NCBI GenBank assembly: GCA_022452125.1
Contig: JAKURJ010000055.1
Location: 1-10,845 of the forward strand
Direction of reading: 5' to 3'
Length of the DNA stretch: 10,845 nt
DNA from: Candidatus Poseidoniaceae archaeon
GTDB taxonomy: Archaea > Thermoplasmatota > Poseidoniia > Poseidoniales > Poseidoniaceae
Shown: positions 1-7,192 of the stretch, piece by piece
How the letters are laid out: every line of letters begins with the position of its first letter
How positions within the stretch are numbered: the first letter of the stretch is position 1
Notes under the pieces: model-generated
What the model saw: only the letters and a program-made list of their open reading frames with translations
What the model was told of the DNA's origin: nothing
Database searches by the model: none
Made by a program: the position numbers and the translations under genes

Positions 1-1147
1 CGAACTCGTCATACGTGTAAATGTAGGGGCGTGGGTCATCTTCATGCTCCTTCAATGTCTTTTGAGCCCATTCTGGAATCGAGGCAAACTCGTGGTGATT
101 CTGAACCCTAGAACAGTGAATAAATCCAAGATCCCTCCAAACGATTACTTGGTCCAAGAAAGACTCTACATCCCCTGGTAATCCCCACCATCCTGACCTA
201 CGTCCGTTGTCTGGTGGAACAATGCATGAAATGTCCCAGTTGTATTTCGCAAATATTTCCGAAAGGATTTGGTGGGGGCTAATGTGTCCAAAGTGAAGGT
301 AAGGAGAAAGTCCACTAGAACCGTTCAATTCAGGTTGGTTTCGGTTCTCAGAATACTCACCAAGCCTTTCTTCCAAGAATTCATTCCATCTAGAAGTTGC
401 TGCTATTGAGCCCCCTTTGGTATGCTGGACTGGCGGCACTGAATGGTCGATAGAAAGCACAGATAGCGCGTTTAGACCAACATCTTCAATTTCGCAAATC
501 CTCCAGATAAACTCGTAAGGAGTAACAGGAGTATCGCTTTCTTTGAAGATACTCTCTACTTTCGATGCACTAAATCTCGGGAGTCCTGATGCGTTCTCGA
601 CTGGATTTGGTAGTGGGAACCCCGACATGTGTTGAATTATGGTTTTGTGAAGGTGTCTGCGCAAGGAGTAGGCTGTTGTGAAATCCCTGTCTTGTCGCAT
701 AGAAATGAATCCATTGGAATCGACGCAATGGACTTCTCACTTGCCCAGGGAAACAGCAATCTCTGAAATTCTTCGAGGCATGTACACCGGGAAATCATCG
801 ATAACCAATGCATCAGCGTGCTCCATCCACTTCTTCAATAACCCACCTGCCTCGTAGGGTTTAGTTTCAACGTAGGGAATGTAGGTTATTGGAGAATCTT
901 CTAAGGCTTTTTTGTTGTCCATCATACCTTGAATCACAAATGTGTGCGACCTATCATTAGCCCATTGATGAGCAATAGCAAGAGCTTCGACAACTACCAG
1001 AGGGAGATTGCGTTCATTCGCCAAATCGATGGCATGCTGAAGACCATGGTTCCATTTTGTTCTCCTAGCCGATATCATCCAGTACAAGACGCACTCACCA
1101 GAGCCTTTGCCCTGATTGAACACTCGTAAGCGGTTTTCTGGAATCAT
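1..1147 (-). pseudogene. phr: Class II CPD photolyase, interrupted by an in-frame TGA and cut by the left window edge
   Basis: Class II photolyases bind FAD and use light to split cyclobutane pyrimidine dimers. The frame opens at ATG 1147 and gives 136 residues of the N-terminal antenna half (YVLYWM-like segment VLYWMISARRTKWNH, then VIDDFPVYMPRR). It stops at TGA 737-739 and continues in the same frame for 245 more sense codons to base 2. The continuation begins EVHCVDSNG, matching the family's VEAVDSNG segment, and later shows SGLSPYLHFGHIS, the hallmark of the FAD-binding half, then WAQKTLKEHEDDPR. I read no other stop from 736 to 2. Roughly the last 70-90 residues of a usual 450-480 lie outside the window. 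The gene follows the Nudix gene by 7 bases. It is either a true nonsense allele or a sequencing/assembly error; the family assignment is firm. An internal ATG at 700 could restart translation but would yield only the half lacking the antenna domain. Confidence 0.9.
737..739 (-). other. In-frame TGA stop within the photolyase reading frame
   Basis: The plus strand reads tca here. The codons before it encode ISEIAVSLGK and the codons after it EVHCVDSNGF, with no change of frame, so this is a substitution-type nonsense codon rather than an indel. The position falls in the variable linker just before the conserved VDSNG segment. TGA is the normal terminator of at least nine other genes in this window, so genome-wide reassignment of TGA is not supported. 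Confidence 0.95.
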
Positions 1148-1154
1148 TTTGATA

Positions 1155-1159
1155 TCACT
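1155..1159 (-). promoter_or_regulatory. Ribosome binding site of the photolyase
   Basis: Minus-strand AGTGA lies 7 bases before ATG 1147 and matches part of the archaeal GGAGGTGAT motif. The TGA stop of the Nudix gene is embedded in it, which suggests coupled termination and reinitiation. Confidence 0.5.
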
Positions 1160-1649
1160 TACCTATATTTTTTGATTGTCGGTTAACGCTGTAAACATGG
1201 TATGTTTCAGATTTTGTAACTGGCCTAGAGGATTTCAGTGACATTCGCTCGCCACTTAGACCATCCAAGGCAAGATTGTGCATGGTTTGTGAAACCCAGT
1301 CTAATTCTTTCAATTCAGATAGCCCGGCCCATTTGATTTCGTCGATTTCATCTGTGGATGAACTAGTCTGTTCTGAATCAATGGATACGTCATAGCACAG
1401 GAACACTGCTGGCTTTTCTTTGTAGAGGGTTGATCTGACCGCAGATAGCCCCACAATAGTCCCACTGACGCCGGTTTCTTCAGTGAGTTCTCGCAAAACT
1501 GCTGTTTCAGGAGATTCTCCTTCATCGACGCTTCCCTTGGGCAACCCCCACAAGTTTTGGTAACTACCTCGAGCTTCTTTCACAAGCAAAATTTTGCCAT
1601 TGTGAACTGCTCTGGCTGCCACACCTAAGTCACAAACTACGCCAGCCAT
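1155..1649 (-). CDS. Nudix hydrolase
   Basis: Nudix enzymes hydrolyse nucleoside diphosphates linked to another group, for example oxidised dNTPs, NADH, ADP-ribose or diadenosine polyphosphates; the substrate cannot be read from this sequence. A complete Nudix box is present at residues 39-61 (G-x5-E-x7-REL-x-EE-x-GV; metal-binding glutamates in RELTEE). It is preceded by the usual NLWGLPKG approach strand. I chose ATG 1649, giving 164 residues, because a strong TATA box is centred 26 bases upstream, which fits a leaderless transcript. A longer reading from GTG 1697 would put the TATA box inside the coding region. The protein ends 7 bases before the photolyase start, so the two are probably co-transcribed, and its TGA stop lies inside the photolyase ribosome-binding motif. 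Cleaning of damaged nucleotides would fit a DNA-repair partner, but that is inference. Confidence 0.9.
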   Translation of the reverse strand: MAGVVCDLGVAARAVHNGKILLVKEARGSYQNLWGLPKGSVDEGESPETAVLRELTEETGVSGTIVGLSAVRSTLYKEKPAVFLCYDVSIDSEQTSSSTDEIDEIKWAGLSELKELDWVSQTMHNLALDGLSGERMSLKSSRPVTKSETYHVYSVNRQSKNIGK

Positions 1650-1671
1650 GAAATTGATGCGCATTGCATGG

Positions 1672-1679
1672 TATATATA
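1672..1679 (-). promoter_or_regulatory. TATA box of the Nudix-photolyase transcript
   Basis: TATATATA sits inside a 14-base perfect palindrome (1669-1682, TGGTATATATACCA). Upstream on the minus strand is a purine-rich GAAAACGG (1690-1683), a plausible TFB recognition element. The box centre is 26.5 bases from ATG 1649, the spacing expected when transcription starts at the start codon itself. Confidence 0.7.
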
Positions 1680-1714
1680 CCACCGTTTTCGGCCCACAGG
1701 CTCCTGAACAGGTT

Positions 1715-1722
1715 ATTATAAA
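1715..1722 (+). promoter_or_regulatory. TATA box of the ribA transcript
   Basis: ATTATAAA is centred 25.5 bases before ATG 1744, so the ribA message is probably leaderless. No Shine-Dalgarno-like sequence lies before this ATG, in keeping with that reading. Confidence 0.65.
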
Positions 1723-1743
1723 CCCGAGTTGTGAAAACATATC

Positions 1744-2346
1744 ATGCTCAGCAAAAAGCGAGAGACTAGCATGGTAGAAGCCGATGCGATATTGCCAACA
1801 AAGTTCGGAACATTCAGAATAAGAGCGTTCCATGACCCGAAAAACAACAAGGAACATGCACTGCTGTACCTTGAAAACCCAGACATCATTCCGCTGGTGC
1901 GTGTACACTCTGAGTGTTTAACAGGAGATGCATTTGGCAGCTTGAGGTGTGATTGTGGACCACAACTTGAGAAATCAATGAAAGAAATCCAGGCGCACGG
2001 TAGCGGTGCTATTGTCTACCTTAAGCAAGAAGGGAGAGGCATTGGGTTGTATGCTAAAATGCAAGCGTATGCGTTACAGGATCAGGGGTTAGACACATTA
2101 GACGCTAACTTGCAACTAGGATTGCCTGCAGATGCAAGGACATACGAAATTGCTGCTGAAATGCTGAAAACTATTGGCTACGATGAGTTGTATCTACTAA
2201 CAAACAACACGGAAAAACGCCTCAAATTGGTAGAAAATGGAATCAGTATCAAACACAGAGTACCCATTATTGTAGTACCTAGCGAACACAACCTTTCTTA
2301 TCTCAGAACGAAGGCCTCGCGGATGGGACACATCCTAGAAGTCTGA
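1744..2346 (+). CDS. ribA: GTP cyclohydrolase II
   Basis: This enzyme opens GTP to 2,5-diamino-6-ribosylamino-pyrimidinone phosphate, formate and pyrophosphate, the first step of riboflavin synthesis. The 200 residues cover the whole bacterial-type RibA fold. The zinc-site cysteines are C58, C69 and C71 within SECLTGDAFGSLRCDCG. The GTP-binding loop is EGRGIGL, followed by AYALQDQG. The catalytic D130/R132 pair is in LPADARTY, and the LLTNN segment and C-terminal TKASRMGH also match. There is no fused DHBP synthase (RibB) domain. ATG 1744 is supported by a TATA box at leaderless spacing; a second in-frame ATG at 1771 would also give a complete enzyme. It heads a tight run with the peroxidase and the TrmB-like regulator. 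Many euryarchaea use the unrelated type III cyclohydrolase instead, so this bacterial-type gene suggests ancient transfer. Confidence 0.95.
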   Translation: MLSKKRETSMVEADAILPTKFGTFRIRAFHDPKNNKEHALLYLENPDIIPLVRVHSECLTGDAFGSLRCDCGPQLEKSMKEIQAHGSGAIVYLKQEGRGIGLYAKMQAYALQDQGLDTLDANLQLGLPADARTYEIAAEMLKTIGYDELYLLTNNTEKRLKLVENGISIKHRVPIIVVPSEHNLSYLRTKASRMGHILEV

Positions 2347-2350
2347 GTGA
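2346..2350 (+). promoter_or_regulatory. Ribosome binding site that decides the peroxidase start
   Basis: AGTGA ends 5 bases before ATG 2356. The GTG within it (2347) could be mistaken for the start codon, but the same GTGA plus 4-5 bases plus ATG layout recurs at crtI, crtB and the small membrane gene. Confidence 0.5.
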
Positions 2351-2355
2351 TTGAA

Positions 2356-2823
2356 ATGGGAAATAGTATAATTGGTCAAACTGCTCCAGATTTTGTTCTT
2401 CAAGCAGATGATGGGAGCATGTTCGATAGCACTTCACTGCATGGACAATGGAGAGTATTATTCTTCTACTCGAGAAACAACTCTCCTACATGCAAGCGTG
2501 GTTGTTTGACATTCAAAGAACAGTATGAATTGTTCAAGTCCTCTGGGTGCACCATAGTAGGTGTCGGACCAGGTTCTTATGAAAAATTGAAAGATTTCAA
2601 ATCAACTATTGGTGACCTGCCTTTCCCGCTTCTTGCAGATGTTGACAGATCAGTAGGTGAATCATACAACATACCACTCCACCTCGGACAGTTCCCATCA
2701 AAATCATCATTTGTAATCGGCCCTGACAACAAAGTTCGCTACGTGTACGATTGGTTGTTCAGACCAAGGAGGCACGTAGCAAAAATTCTAGCAGACATCT
2801 CGAAGGTTTCTGGAGGAAATTGA
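2356..2823 (+). CDS. Peroxiredoxin of the AhpC/TSA (Bcp/PrxQ-like) superfamily
   Basis: This is a thioredoxin-fold thiol peroxidase expected to reduce hydrogen peroxide or organic peroxides. The N-terminus GQTAPDFVLQADDG and the strand RVLFFYSRNNSPTC are typical. Numbered from ATG 2356 (155 residues), C46 is the likely peroxidatic cysteine and S43 fills the Thr/Ser of the PxxxT/SxxC motif. The motif's proline is replaced by S39. A second cysteine, C50, follows after three residues, whereas classical Bcp has four between its pair. The usual catalytic arginine before TFVID appears as K116 in SKSSFVIG. The enzyme may therefore be a divergent subfamily. GTG 2347, directly after the ribA stop, is an alternative start, but the GTGA motif there fits better as a ribosome binding site. 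The stop TGA abuts the next ATG. Confidence 0.85.
   Translation: MGNSIIGQTAPDFVLQADDGSMFDSTSLHGQWRVLFFYSRNNSPTCKRGCLTFKEQYELFKSSGCTIVGVGPGSYEKLKDFKSTIGDLPFPLLADVDRSVGESYNIPLHLGQFPSKSSFVIGPDNKVRYVYDWLFRPRRHVAKILADISKVSGGN
2812..2816 (+). promoter_or_regulatory. Strong ribosome binding site of the TrmB-like gene
   Basis: GGAGG lies 7 bases before ATG 2824, inside the last codons of the peroxidase gene. It supports translation from a shared message. Confidence 0.75.
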
Positions 2824-4224
2824 ATGTGGGAAGAACTTCTCATTGACTCTGGATTGAATGAGCGTGAAGTGCGCTCGATCTTGGTTTTAGGCTCGAATCC
2901 TAAAATGAAAGCTTCAGAATTAGCCAAGGAATTGGGCACAACCAGACTTGATGCTTACAACAGTTTGTCTAGGCTACAAGAGATGGGGATTGTTACTGTA
3001 ACTGCAGACAGGCCAATGCGTTTCTCCAGTATGAATGTTCATCAAGCAATTGAGCATATCATCGGAATGAGGAAACAGCAACTCAACAGATTAGTGGAAG
3101 GTTACGATGAAATCTCCAAAGACGTAACTAAGGAATCAAAACCATCGCAAACTGCTGCAAGGAACTCCGATGACCCTCGCTTCGCTGTACTCAAAGAGAG
3201 AGGCAATATTTACAGCCGTCTGAAAAAGATGGCAGAGGATTCTGAAGAAAGATTGATCTTGCTGTTAGGACAATACGGAATCCTTCACCTTTGTAGAAAT
3301 CCTGAAGCCCTTGAAGCGGTAAACAACGCAGCCGTCAGCGGGGTAGTGTGTCAAATAATTACTCATCTAGATAAGAGAACAATTCGATTCTTTAACGAGT
3401 TACACGACTCTATTGAAGTAAGGCACTCAGACGAATTAGAATCTCTCGGGTTTGTACGCGACGGAATCGAAGTAATTCAGTATCTAAACATCGAAGACAA
3501 CCCTGTTGGAAGAGGAAAAGACGATGCTGCATTAATTATTGAATCCCCAGCTTTCGCTGAATCCCACGTAAATTTGATTGATACGATTTGGGAAAATGCT
3601 GTACTGTTTGAAACCGCTGTTGCCAGATACACAGACAACCAAATCAACGACCCTCTCCGTTTGACAATTGGAGAAGGTTCATTCCTGAAGAACTTCTCTT
3701 CCGTACTAGGTATAGCGGACGAACTACCTGAAGAAGACACTCCGTTTGATCCTGAAGCATTTTTCGCTGCAGGAAAAGAAGTCAATCATGCCAGGAGAAA
3801 ATTGACTGAGGGAAAATTGTCGAATCTTAAAGTTCTTGGAATTGACATCAGTTTGATGCTAAGACAAATCGGAAACAGAATCGGTAGAGAAATCGCATTC
3901 TCGATGAGAGGAATTGAACATGATATCGAGTTCCTTGATGAAATGATGGACTGGTGGGAACATGCTGGCCTAGGCAGGCTAGAATATGACGTAGACCCGA
4001 CTTTCCATGTCAGAGTTGGATTGCATCATCCACCAGTTGATGACCCTGATGCGCTCCCAATGTGGGAGATGGATGATGGAATTATTGAAGGCGCACTTTC
4101 CAGCAGATTCTCAAAAGATTCTCAAATCGCAATTCAGAGAGTTGAAGGCTCAGGAAAACCAGAAGATCTGTGGCACTACATCATCCACAGACACGCAGGC
4201 GGCTCTCTAGAGTTAACCGAATAG
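2824..4224 (+). CDS. TrmB-family transcriptional regulator with an extra C-terminal domain
   Basis: This is a probable DNA-binding regulator. Residues 10-75 form the TrmB-type winged helix (LNEREVRSILVLG, ASELAKELGTTRLDAYNSLSRLQEMGIV, then RPMRFSSMN). A helical linker at about 75-110 follows. Residues 115-290 resemble the phospholipase D-like effector domain of TrmB proteins, ending in LIDTIWENAVLFE. At 466 residues it is well over 100 longer than TrmB itself. The extra part, about 325-466, has a helical stretch (GREIAFSMRGIEH) and then alternating strands and turns (WWEHAGLGRLEY, PTFHVRVGLHH, DDGIIEGALSSRF), weakly reminiscent of V4R small-molecule-binding domains but without their cysteines. 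It sits last in the ribA-peroxidase-trmB run and just before the carotenoid promoter, so local control of that promoter is an attractive but unproven idea. Confidence 0.85.
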   Translation: MWEELLIDSGLNEREVRSILVLGSNPKMKASELAKELGTTRLDAYNSLSRLQEMGIVTVTADRPMRFSSMNVHQAIEHIIGMRKQQLNRLVEGYDEISKDVTKESKPSQTAARNSDDPRFAVLKERGNIYSRLKKMAEDSEERLILLLGQYGILHLCRNPEALEAVNNAAVSGVVCQIITHLDKRTIRFFNELHDSIEVRHSDELESLGFVRDGIEVIQYLNIEDNPVGRGKDDAALIIESPAFAESHVNLIDTIWENAVLFETAVARYTDNQINDPLRLTIGEGSFLKNFSSVLGIADELPEEDTPFDPEAFFAAGKEVNHARRKLTEGKLSNLKVLGIDISLMLRQIGNRIGREIAFSMRGIEHDIEFLDEMMDWWEHAGLGRLEYDVDPTFHVRVGLHHPPVDDPDALPMWEMDDGIIEGALSSRFSKDSQIAIQRVEGSGKPEDLWHYIIHRHAGGSLELTE

Positions 4225-4230
4225 AGAACT

Positions 4231-4247
4231 AAACGGGTATTAATATA
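4231..4247 (+). promoter_or_regulatory. BRE-like element and TATA box of the carotenoid operon
   Basis: TTAATATA (4240-4247) is centred 25.5 bases before ATG 4269, again leaderless spacing. An AAACGG just upstream (4231-4236) matches the AAAACGG upstream of the Nudix TATA box and may be the TFB-binding element. The gap between the trmB stop and this gene is only 44 bases. Confidence 0.65.
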
Positions 4248-4268
4248 CTGAACTGCGTAGATGGTAAC

Positions 4269-5564
4269 ATGCGCCTCAGTACTCTGCTTAGATTTGCAAG
4301 GGAATTGAAAGGTAAGAAGCCTGTTAACATCGACAAAATACAATCGATGGGATTGCTGGCGGTCAAATTAGGCCAAATCTGCGCATTACGTCCAGACTTA
4401 CTCGAGCCAGACAGGTGCATACAATTGCAAGAGTTGTACAGCAGAGCTCCTTCCATACCTGCAGAAAACTTTGACAAGTTACTAGACAAATACACAGACA
4501 GTGATTTCCGTTCACATTTCAAACACATCGATTCAACCCCCTTCGCTGCAGCTAGCATTGGCCAGATTCACCGAGCAGAATTGAATGACGGGTCTAAAGT
4601 CGTAATCAAACTCATCAAGGGTGATTTCAAGAAATCCTTCGAGAAAGATGTACGCAGGATGAAGCGTTGGATGAAGATGGGGTTGTTGTTTAATCCTAAA
4701 CTGAAGAAAGTTGGAAATCCTATCGGATTACTAAACCACATTGAAGACTACACACTTCGAGAACTAAACTTACTCAACGAAATTACTGGTAAAGAACGCT
4801 TAGAAAAACTGGCTGAAGAGTACAGCGAAAAGTTCCCAATGCCAAAATTACGATTCCCAAAAATCTGGAAAGATTTGTCTAGTGAAAATGTTCTAGTGAT
4901 GGAAGAAATCACAGAACCGACTCTAGAATCACACCTGAACGCAGGGTCAATGGAATGGGATGATCTTCTACAATTATTCAGAATACACGGGGCTTACATG
5001 TTTGGAATGGGGGTATTCCACGGTGACCTGCATCCTGGAAATGCTATGATGGATAACGACAAAAATTTCATCTTTATCGATACAGGTGCTATTTGTGAAG
5101 CCCCGGAACATGTCAGAAAAGCGTTGTTCGGATTCTTCTATTTCCTTGCCAAAGGCGAATTGCAAAATGCATTTGATGCAATGTTGACGATGGCAGAAGT
5201 TGCACCAACTGGAAAAACCCTCGATACATATTACGAATCGATGTACGAACTCTATGATGGATTCGTTGGAACCTCTGTCAGTGAAGTTTCACTAACTCAA
5301 CAGATGATGAAGACTGTCAAAGCTGCTGTTTTGGCAGGCTGTTCTTTCGGCGATGAAGCGTTTCCAATTATCCGTTCCCTGATGTACATGGACGGCATGG
5401 TTTTGAAGGGGCATCCAAGCGTAGATTTGATATCATCAATGGGCCCGTATCTTGATGAATTTGCCACTTTGATTGACACATCAACTCTGCTTGACAGAGA
5501 ACCAATGACTAAGTGGAAATCGGTGGGTAAAAACCGGCCTTTAATAACTAAAACAACGGCGTGA
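4269..5564 (+). CDS. ABC1/UbiB (AarF/ADCK) family protein-kinase-like ATPase
   Basis: ABC1/UbiB proteins have an atypical kinase fold and support prenylquinone or other isoprenoid lipid metabolism, mostly by unresolved ATPase action at membranes. All family signatures are visible in the 431 residues. There is the KxGQ motif at K33-Q36 followed by RPDLL, the alanine-rich loop AAASIGQIHRAEL (93-105) in place of a P-loop, and the ATP-site lysine K114 in VVIK. HGDLHPGN carries the catalytic D253 and N258, and the metal-binding D271 is in IDTG, where most kinases have DFG. The segment before KxGQ is short and I see no membrane helix. ATG 4269 fits the upstream TATA box. It heads the carotenoid operon and its stop overlaps the ribosome-binding motif of crtI. 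Family assignment is firm; the substrate is unknown. Confidence 0.93.
   Translation: MRLSTLLRFARELKGKKPVNIDKIQSMGLLAVKLGQICALRPDLLEPDRCIQLQELYSRAPSIPAENFDKLLDKYTDSDFRSHFKHIDSTPFAAASIGQIHRAELNDGSKVVIKLIKGDFKKSFEKDVRRMKRWMKMGLLFNPKLKKVGNPIGLLNHIEDYTLRELNLLNEITGKERLEKLAEEYSEKFPMPKLRFPKIWKDLSSENVLVMEEITEPTLESHLNAGSMEWDDLLQLFRIHGAYMFGMGVFHGDLHPGNAMMDNDKNFIFIDTGAICEAPEHVRKALFGFFYFLAKGELQNAFDAMLTMAEVAPTGKTLDTYYESMYELYDGFVGTSVSEVSLTQQMMKTVKAAVLAGCSFGDEAFPIIRSLMYMDGMVLKGHPSVDLISSMGPYLDEFATLIDTSTLLDREPMTKWKSVGKNRPLITKTTA
5561..5564 (+). promoter_or_regulatory. Ribosome binding site that decides the crtI start
   Basis: GTGA lies 5 bases before ATG 5570 and contains the TGA stop of the kinase gene. If GTG 5561 were used as the start instead, the two genes would overlap by 4 bases. 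Confidence 0.5.
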
Positions 5565-5569
5565 AAATT

Positions 5570-7183
5570 ATGTCTAGCGTAAAACAACCATCTGTAGCAA
5601 TTATTGGAGCTGGCCCAGGAGGTCTAGCGTCAGCATTACTGTTAGCCAAATCTGGAGGCAAAGTTACCGTATTTGAGAGGTCAGAGCGTGTCGGAGGCAG
5701 AAACAAAGTTTTCGAAAGAGACGGTTTCAAATTTGACTTAGGCCCAACCTTCTTCCACTACCCTGAGGTAATTGAGGACATCTTCCAAGCAATTGGACTT
5801 GATGCTCACAAAGAACTCAATCTCAAGAAACTTGACATCAACTACAGGCTGATTTTCGGACAGGGTGGTATGCTAGACTGCACCAGCAACGTTGACCAGA
5901 TGTGTGAGCGCATCGCTGCACTTTCAGGAGAAAAGAATGCTCAAGGATTCAGGAAATACCTTGAAGATAACAATAAAAAACTCGAGAAATCAAAGCAGTG
6001 TTTACAAGAGCCATGGTTCGGAGCAACTGACCTTCTTTCAAAAAGGGCCATGCGTGTTGCAGGAGTTCTGAGACCGCAGCGCTCAGTGGCAAAGGATCTG
6101 ATGAAGATTTTTGATGATGAACGCTTGATGCTTGCAATGTCATTCCAGACCAAATACCTCGGGATGTCTCCGTTCAACTGCCCAAGTTTGTTCACAATGC
6201 TAGCGTACCTTGAGTACGAATACGGGATTTTCCATCCAATGGGTGGCCTAGGTAGCGTTTCGGAAAGAATGGGTGAAATTGCTAGAGATCTCGGCGTGGA
6301 ATTCCGTATGGGCGAAGCTGTTACTGAGGTCATCATGGACAAGAAAACCATCAAAGGCGTTGTCACAGAGAACGGTGAGTTCTATGCTGATAAAGTCGTA
6401 ATGAATGCTGATTTCGCACAAGGAATGACCTCACTATTCCCCGACAATGTGAGAAAGAAGTGGTCCAATAAGAAGATTGACAGTAAGAAATACTCCTGTT
6501 CAACCTTCATGCTTTACCTGGGAGTGAAGGGCACATACGACCATCTGCCACACCACCAAATCTATGCATCCAAGGACTATGTTTCAAACCTAGAAGATAT
6601 CGAAAAGCACCACCGTCTGACATGGGATGACCCATCTGTGTATGTTCAAAACGCATGTGTCACCGACCCAGAAATGGCACCTGAAGGTCATTCAACTGTC
6701 TATGCACTAGTGCCTGTTTCACACATTCATGAGAACATAAATTGGGATGATGAAAAGGATCCTTTCCGAAACAGAATCATTGAGCAAATCGAAACCAAGC
6801 TCGGATTTGAAAACCTCAATGAAAACATTGTGTCAGAACTCGTAATCACTCCAGAAGATTGGGGAGAGCATTGCTACCGTGGAGCTGTATTCAACCTAGC
6901 CCACGGATTGGACCAAATGCTTTGGCGCAGGCCAAAGAATGAGTTTGATGAAATCAAGAATCTGTACCTTGTTGGCGGAGGAACTCACCCTGGAAGTGGC
7001 CTTCCTGTGATTTACGAATCCGCACGAATAAGTTCAAAATTAATCCTTGACAGCCTTGGCATAAGGCCAGACTGGAATGGGGTCGACACATGGTTTGCTA
7101 GCAGAAAGAGAAGAAGCAAAGCAAACAAATCAGCCGTCACATCAAAATCCGATATTGCAACTGGTAATCCAACCCAATCTTAA
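5570..7183 (+). CDS. crtI: Phytoene desaturase (CrtI-type, FAD-dependent)
   Basis: CrtI enzymes use FAD to introduce double bonds into phytoene, usually giving lycopene or a partly desaturated carotene. The 537 residues start with the dinucleotide-binding fold VAIIGAGPGGLASA (GxGxxG at 13-18), with acidic E36 after the second strand, then RVGGR and FDLGPTFF. Mid-protein elements include HPMGGLGSVSERM (substrate and FAD side), and later GAVFNLAHGLDQMLWRRP. The C-terminal FAD motif NLYLVGGGTHPGSGLP with YESARIS (about 464-488) is diagnostic for the CrtI family. About 35 residues beyond it form a basic, serine-rich tail (SRKRRSKANK). CrtN- or CrtD-like desaturases and HpnE are relatives, but crtB nine bases downstream favours phytoene as substrate. 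The exact number of desaturations cannot be read from the sequence. Confidence 0.93.
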   Translation: MSSVKQPSVAIIGAGPGGLASALLLAKSGGKVTVFERSERVGGRNKVFERDGFKFDLGPTFFHYPEVIEDIFQAIGLDAHKELNLKKLDINYRLIFGQGGMLDCTSNVDQMCERIAALSGEKNAQGFRKYLEDNNKKLEKSKQCLQEPWFGATDLLSKRAMRVAGVLRPQRSVAKDLMKIFDDERLMLAMSFQTKYLGMSPFNCPSLFTMLAYLEYEYGIFHPMGGLGSVSERMGEIARDLGVEFRMGEAVTEVIMDKKTIKGVVTENGEFYADKVVMNADFAQGMTSLFPDNVRKKWSNKKIDSKKYSCSTFMLYLGVKGTYDHLPHHQIYASKDYVSNLEDIEKHHRLTWDDPSVYVQNACVTDPEMAPEGHSTVYALVPVSHIHENINWDDEKDPFRNRIIEQIETKLGFENLNENIVSELVITPEDWGEHCYRGAVFNLAHGLDQMLWRRPKNEFDEIKNLYLVGGGTHPGSGLPVIYESARISSKLILDSLGIRPDWNGVDTWFASRKRRSKANKSAVTSKSDIATGNPTQS

Positions 7184-7188
7184 GGTGA
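7184..7188 (+). promoter_or_regulatory. Ribosome binding site of crtB
   Basis: GGTGA directly follows the crtI stop and lies 4 bases before ATG 7193. Confidence 0.65.
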
Positions 7189-7192
7189 GAGA

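Noticed and set aside
737..739. Selenocysteine or reassigned codon at the photolyase TGA
   Set aside because: TGA terminates most genes in the window, the position is in a non-catalytic linker, and no selenocysteine-related element is visible.
1630..1908. 92-residue minus-strand frame across the ribA start and divergent promoter
   Set aside because: It overlaps the well-supported ribA and Nudix genes in other frames and both TATA boxes, and its composition is cysteine-rich with no recognisable motif.
4261..4263. ATG eight bases before the ABC1 kinase start
   Set aside because: It is out of frame with the kinase and would lie upstream of the predicted transcription start, so it is probably not on the mRNA.
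5941..6366. 141-residue minus-strand frame antisense to crtI
   Set aside because: It is fully inside a confident crtI gene and has low-complexity serine/arginine content typical of an antisense shadow frame.
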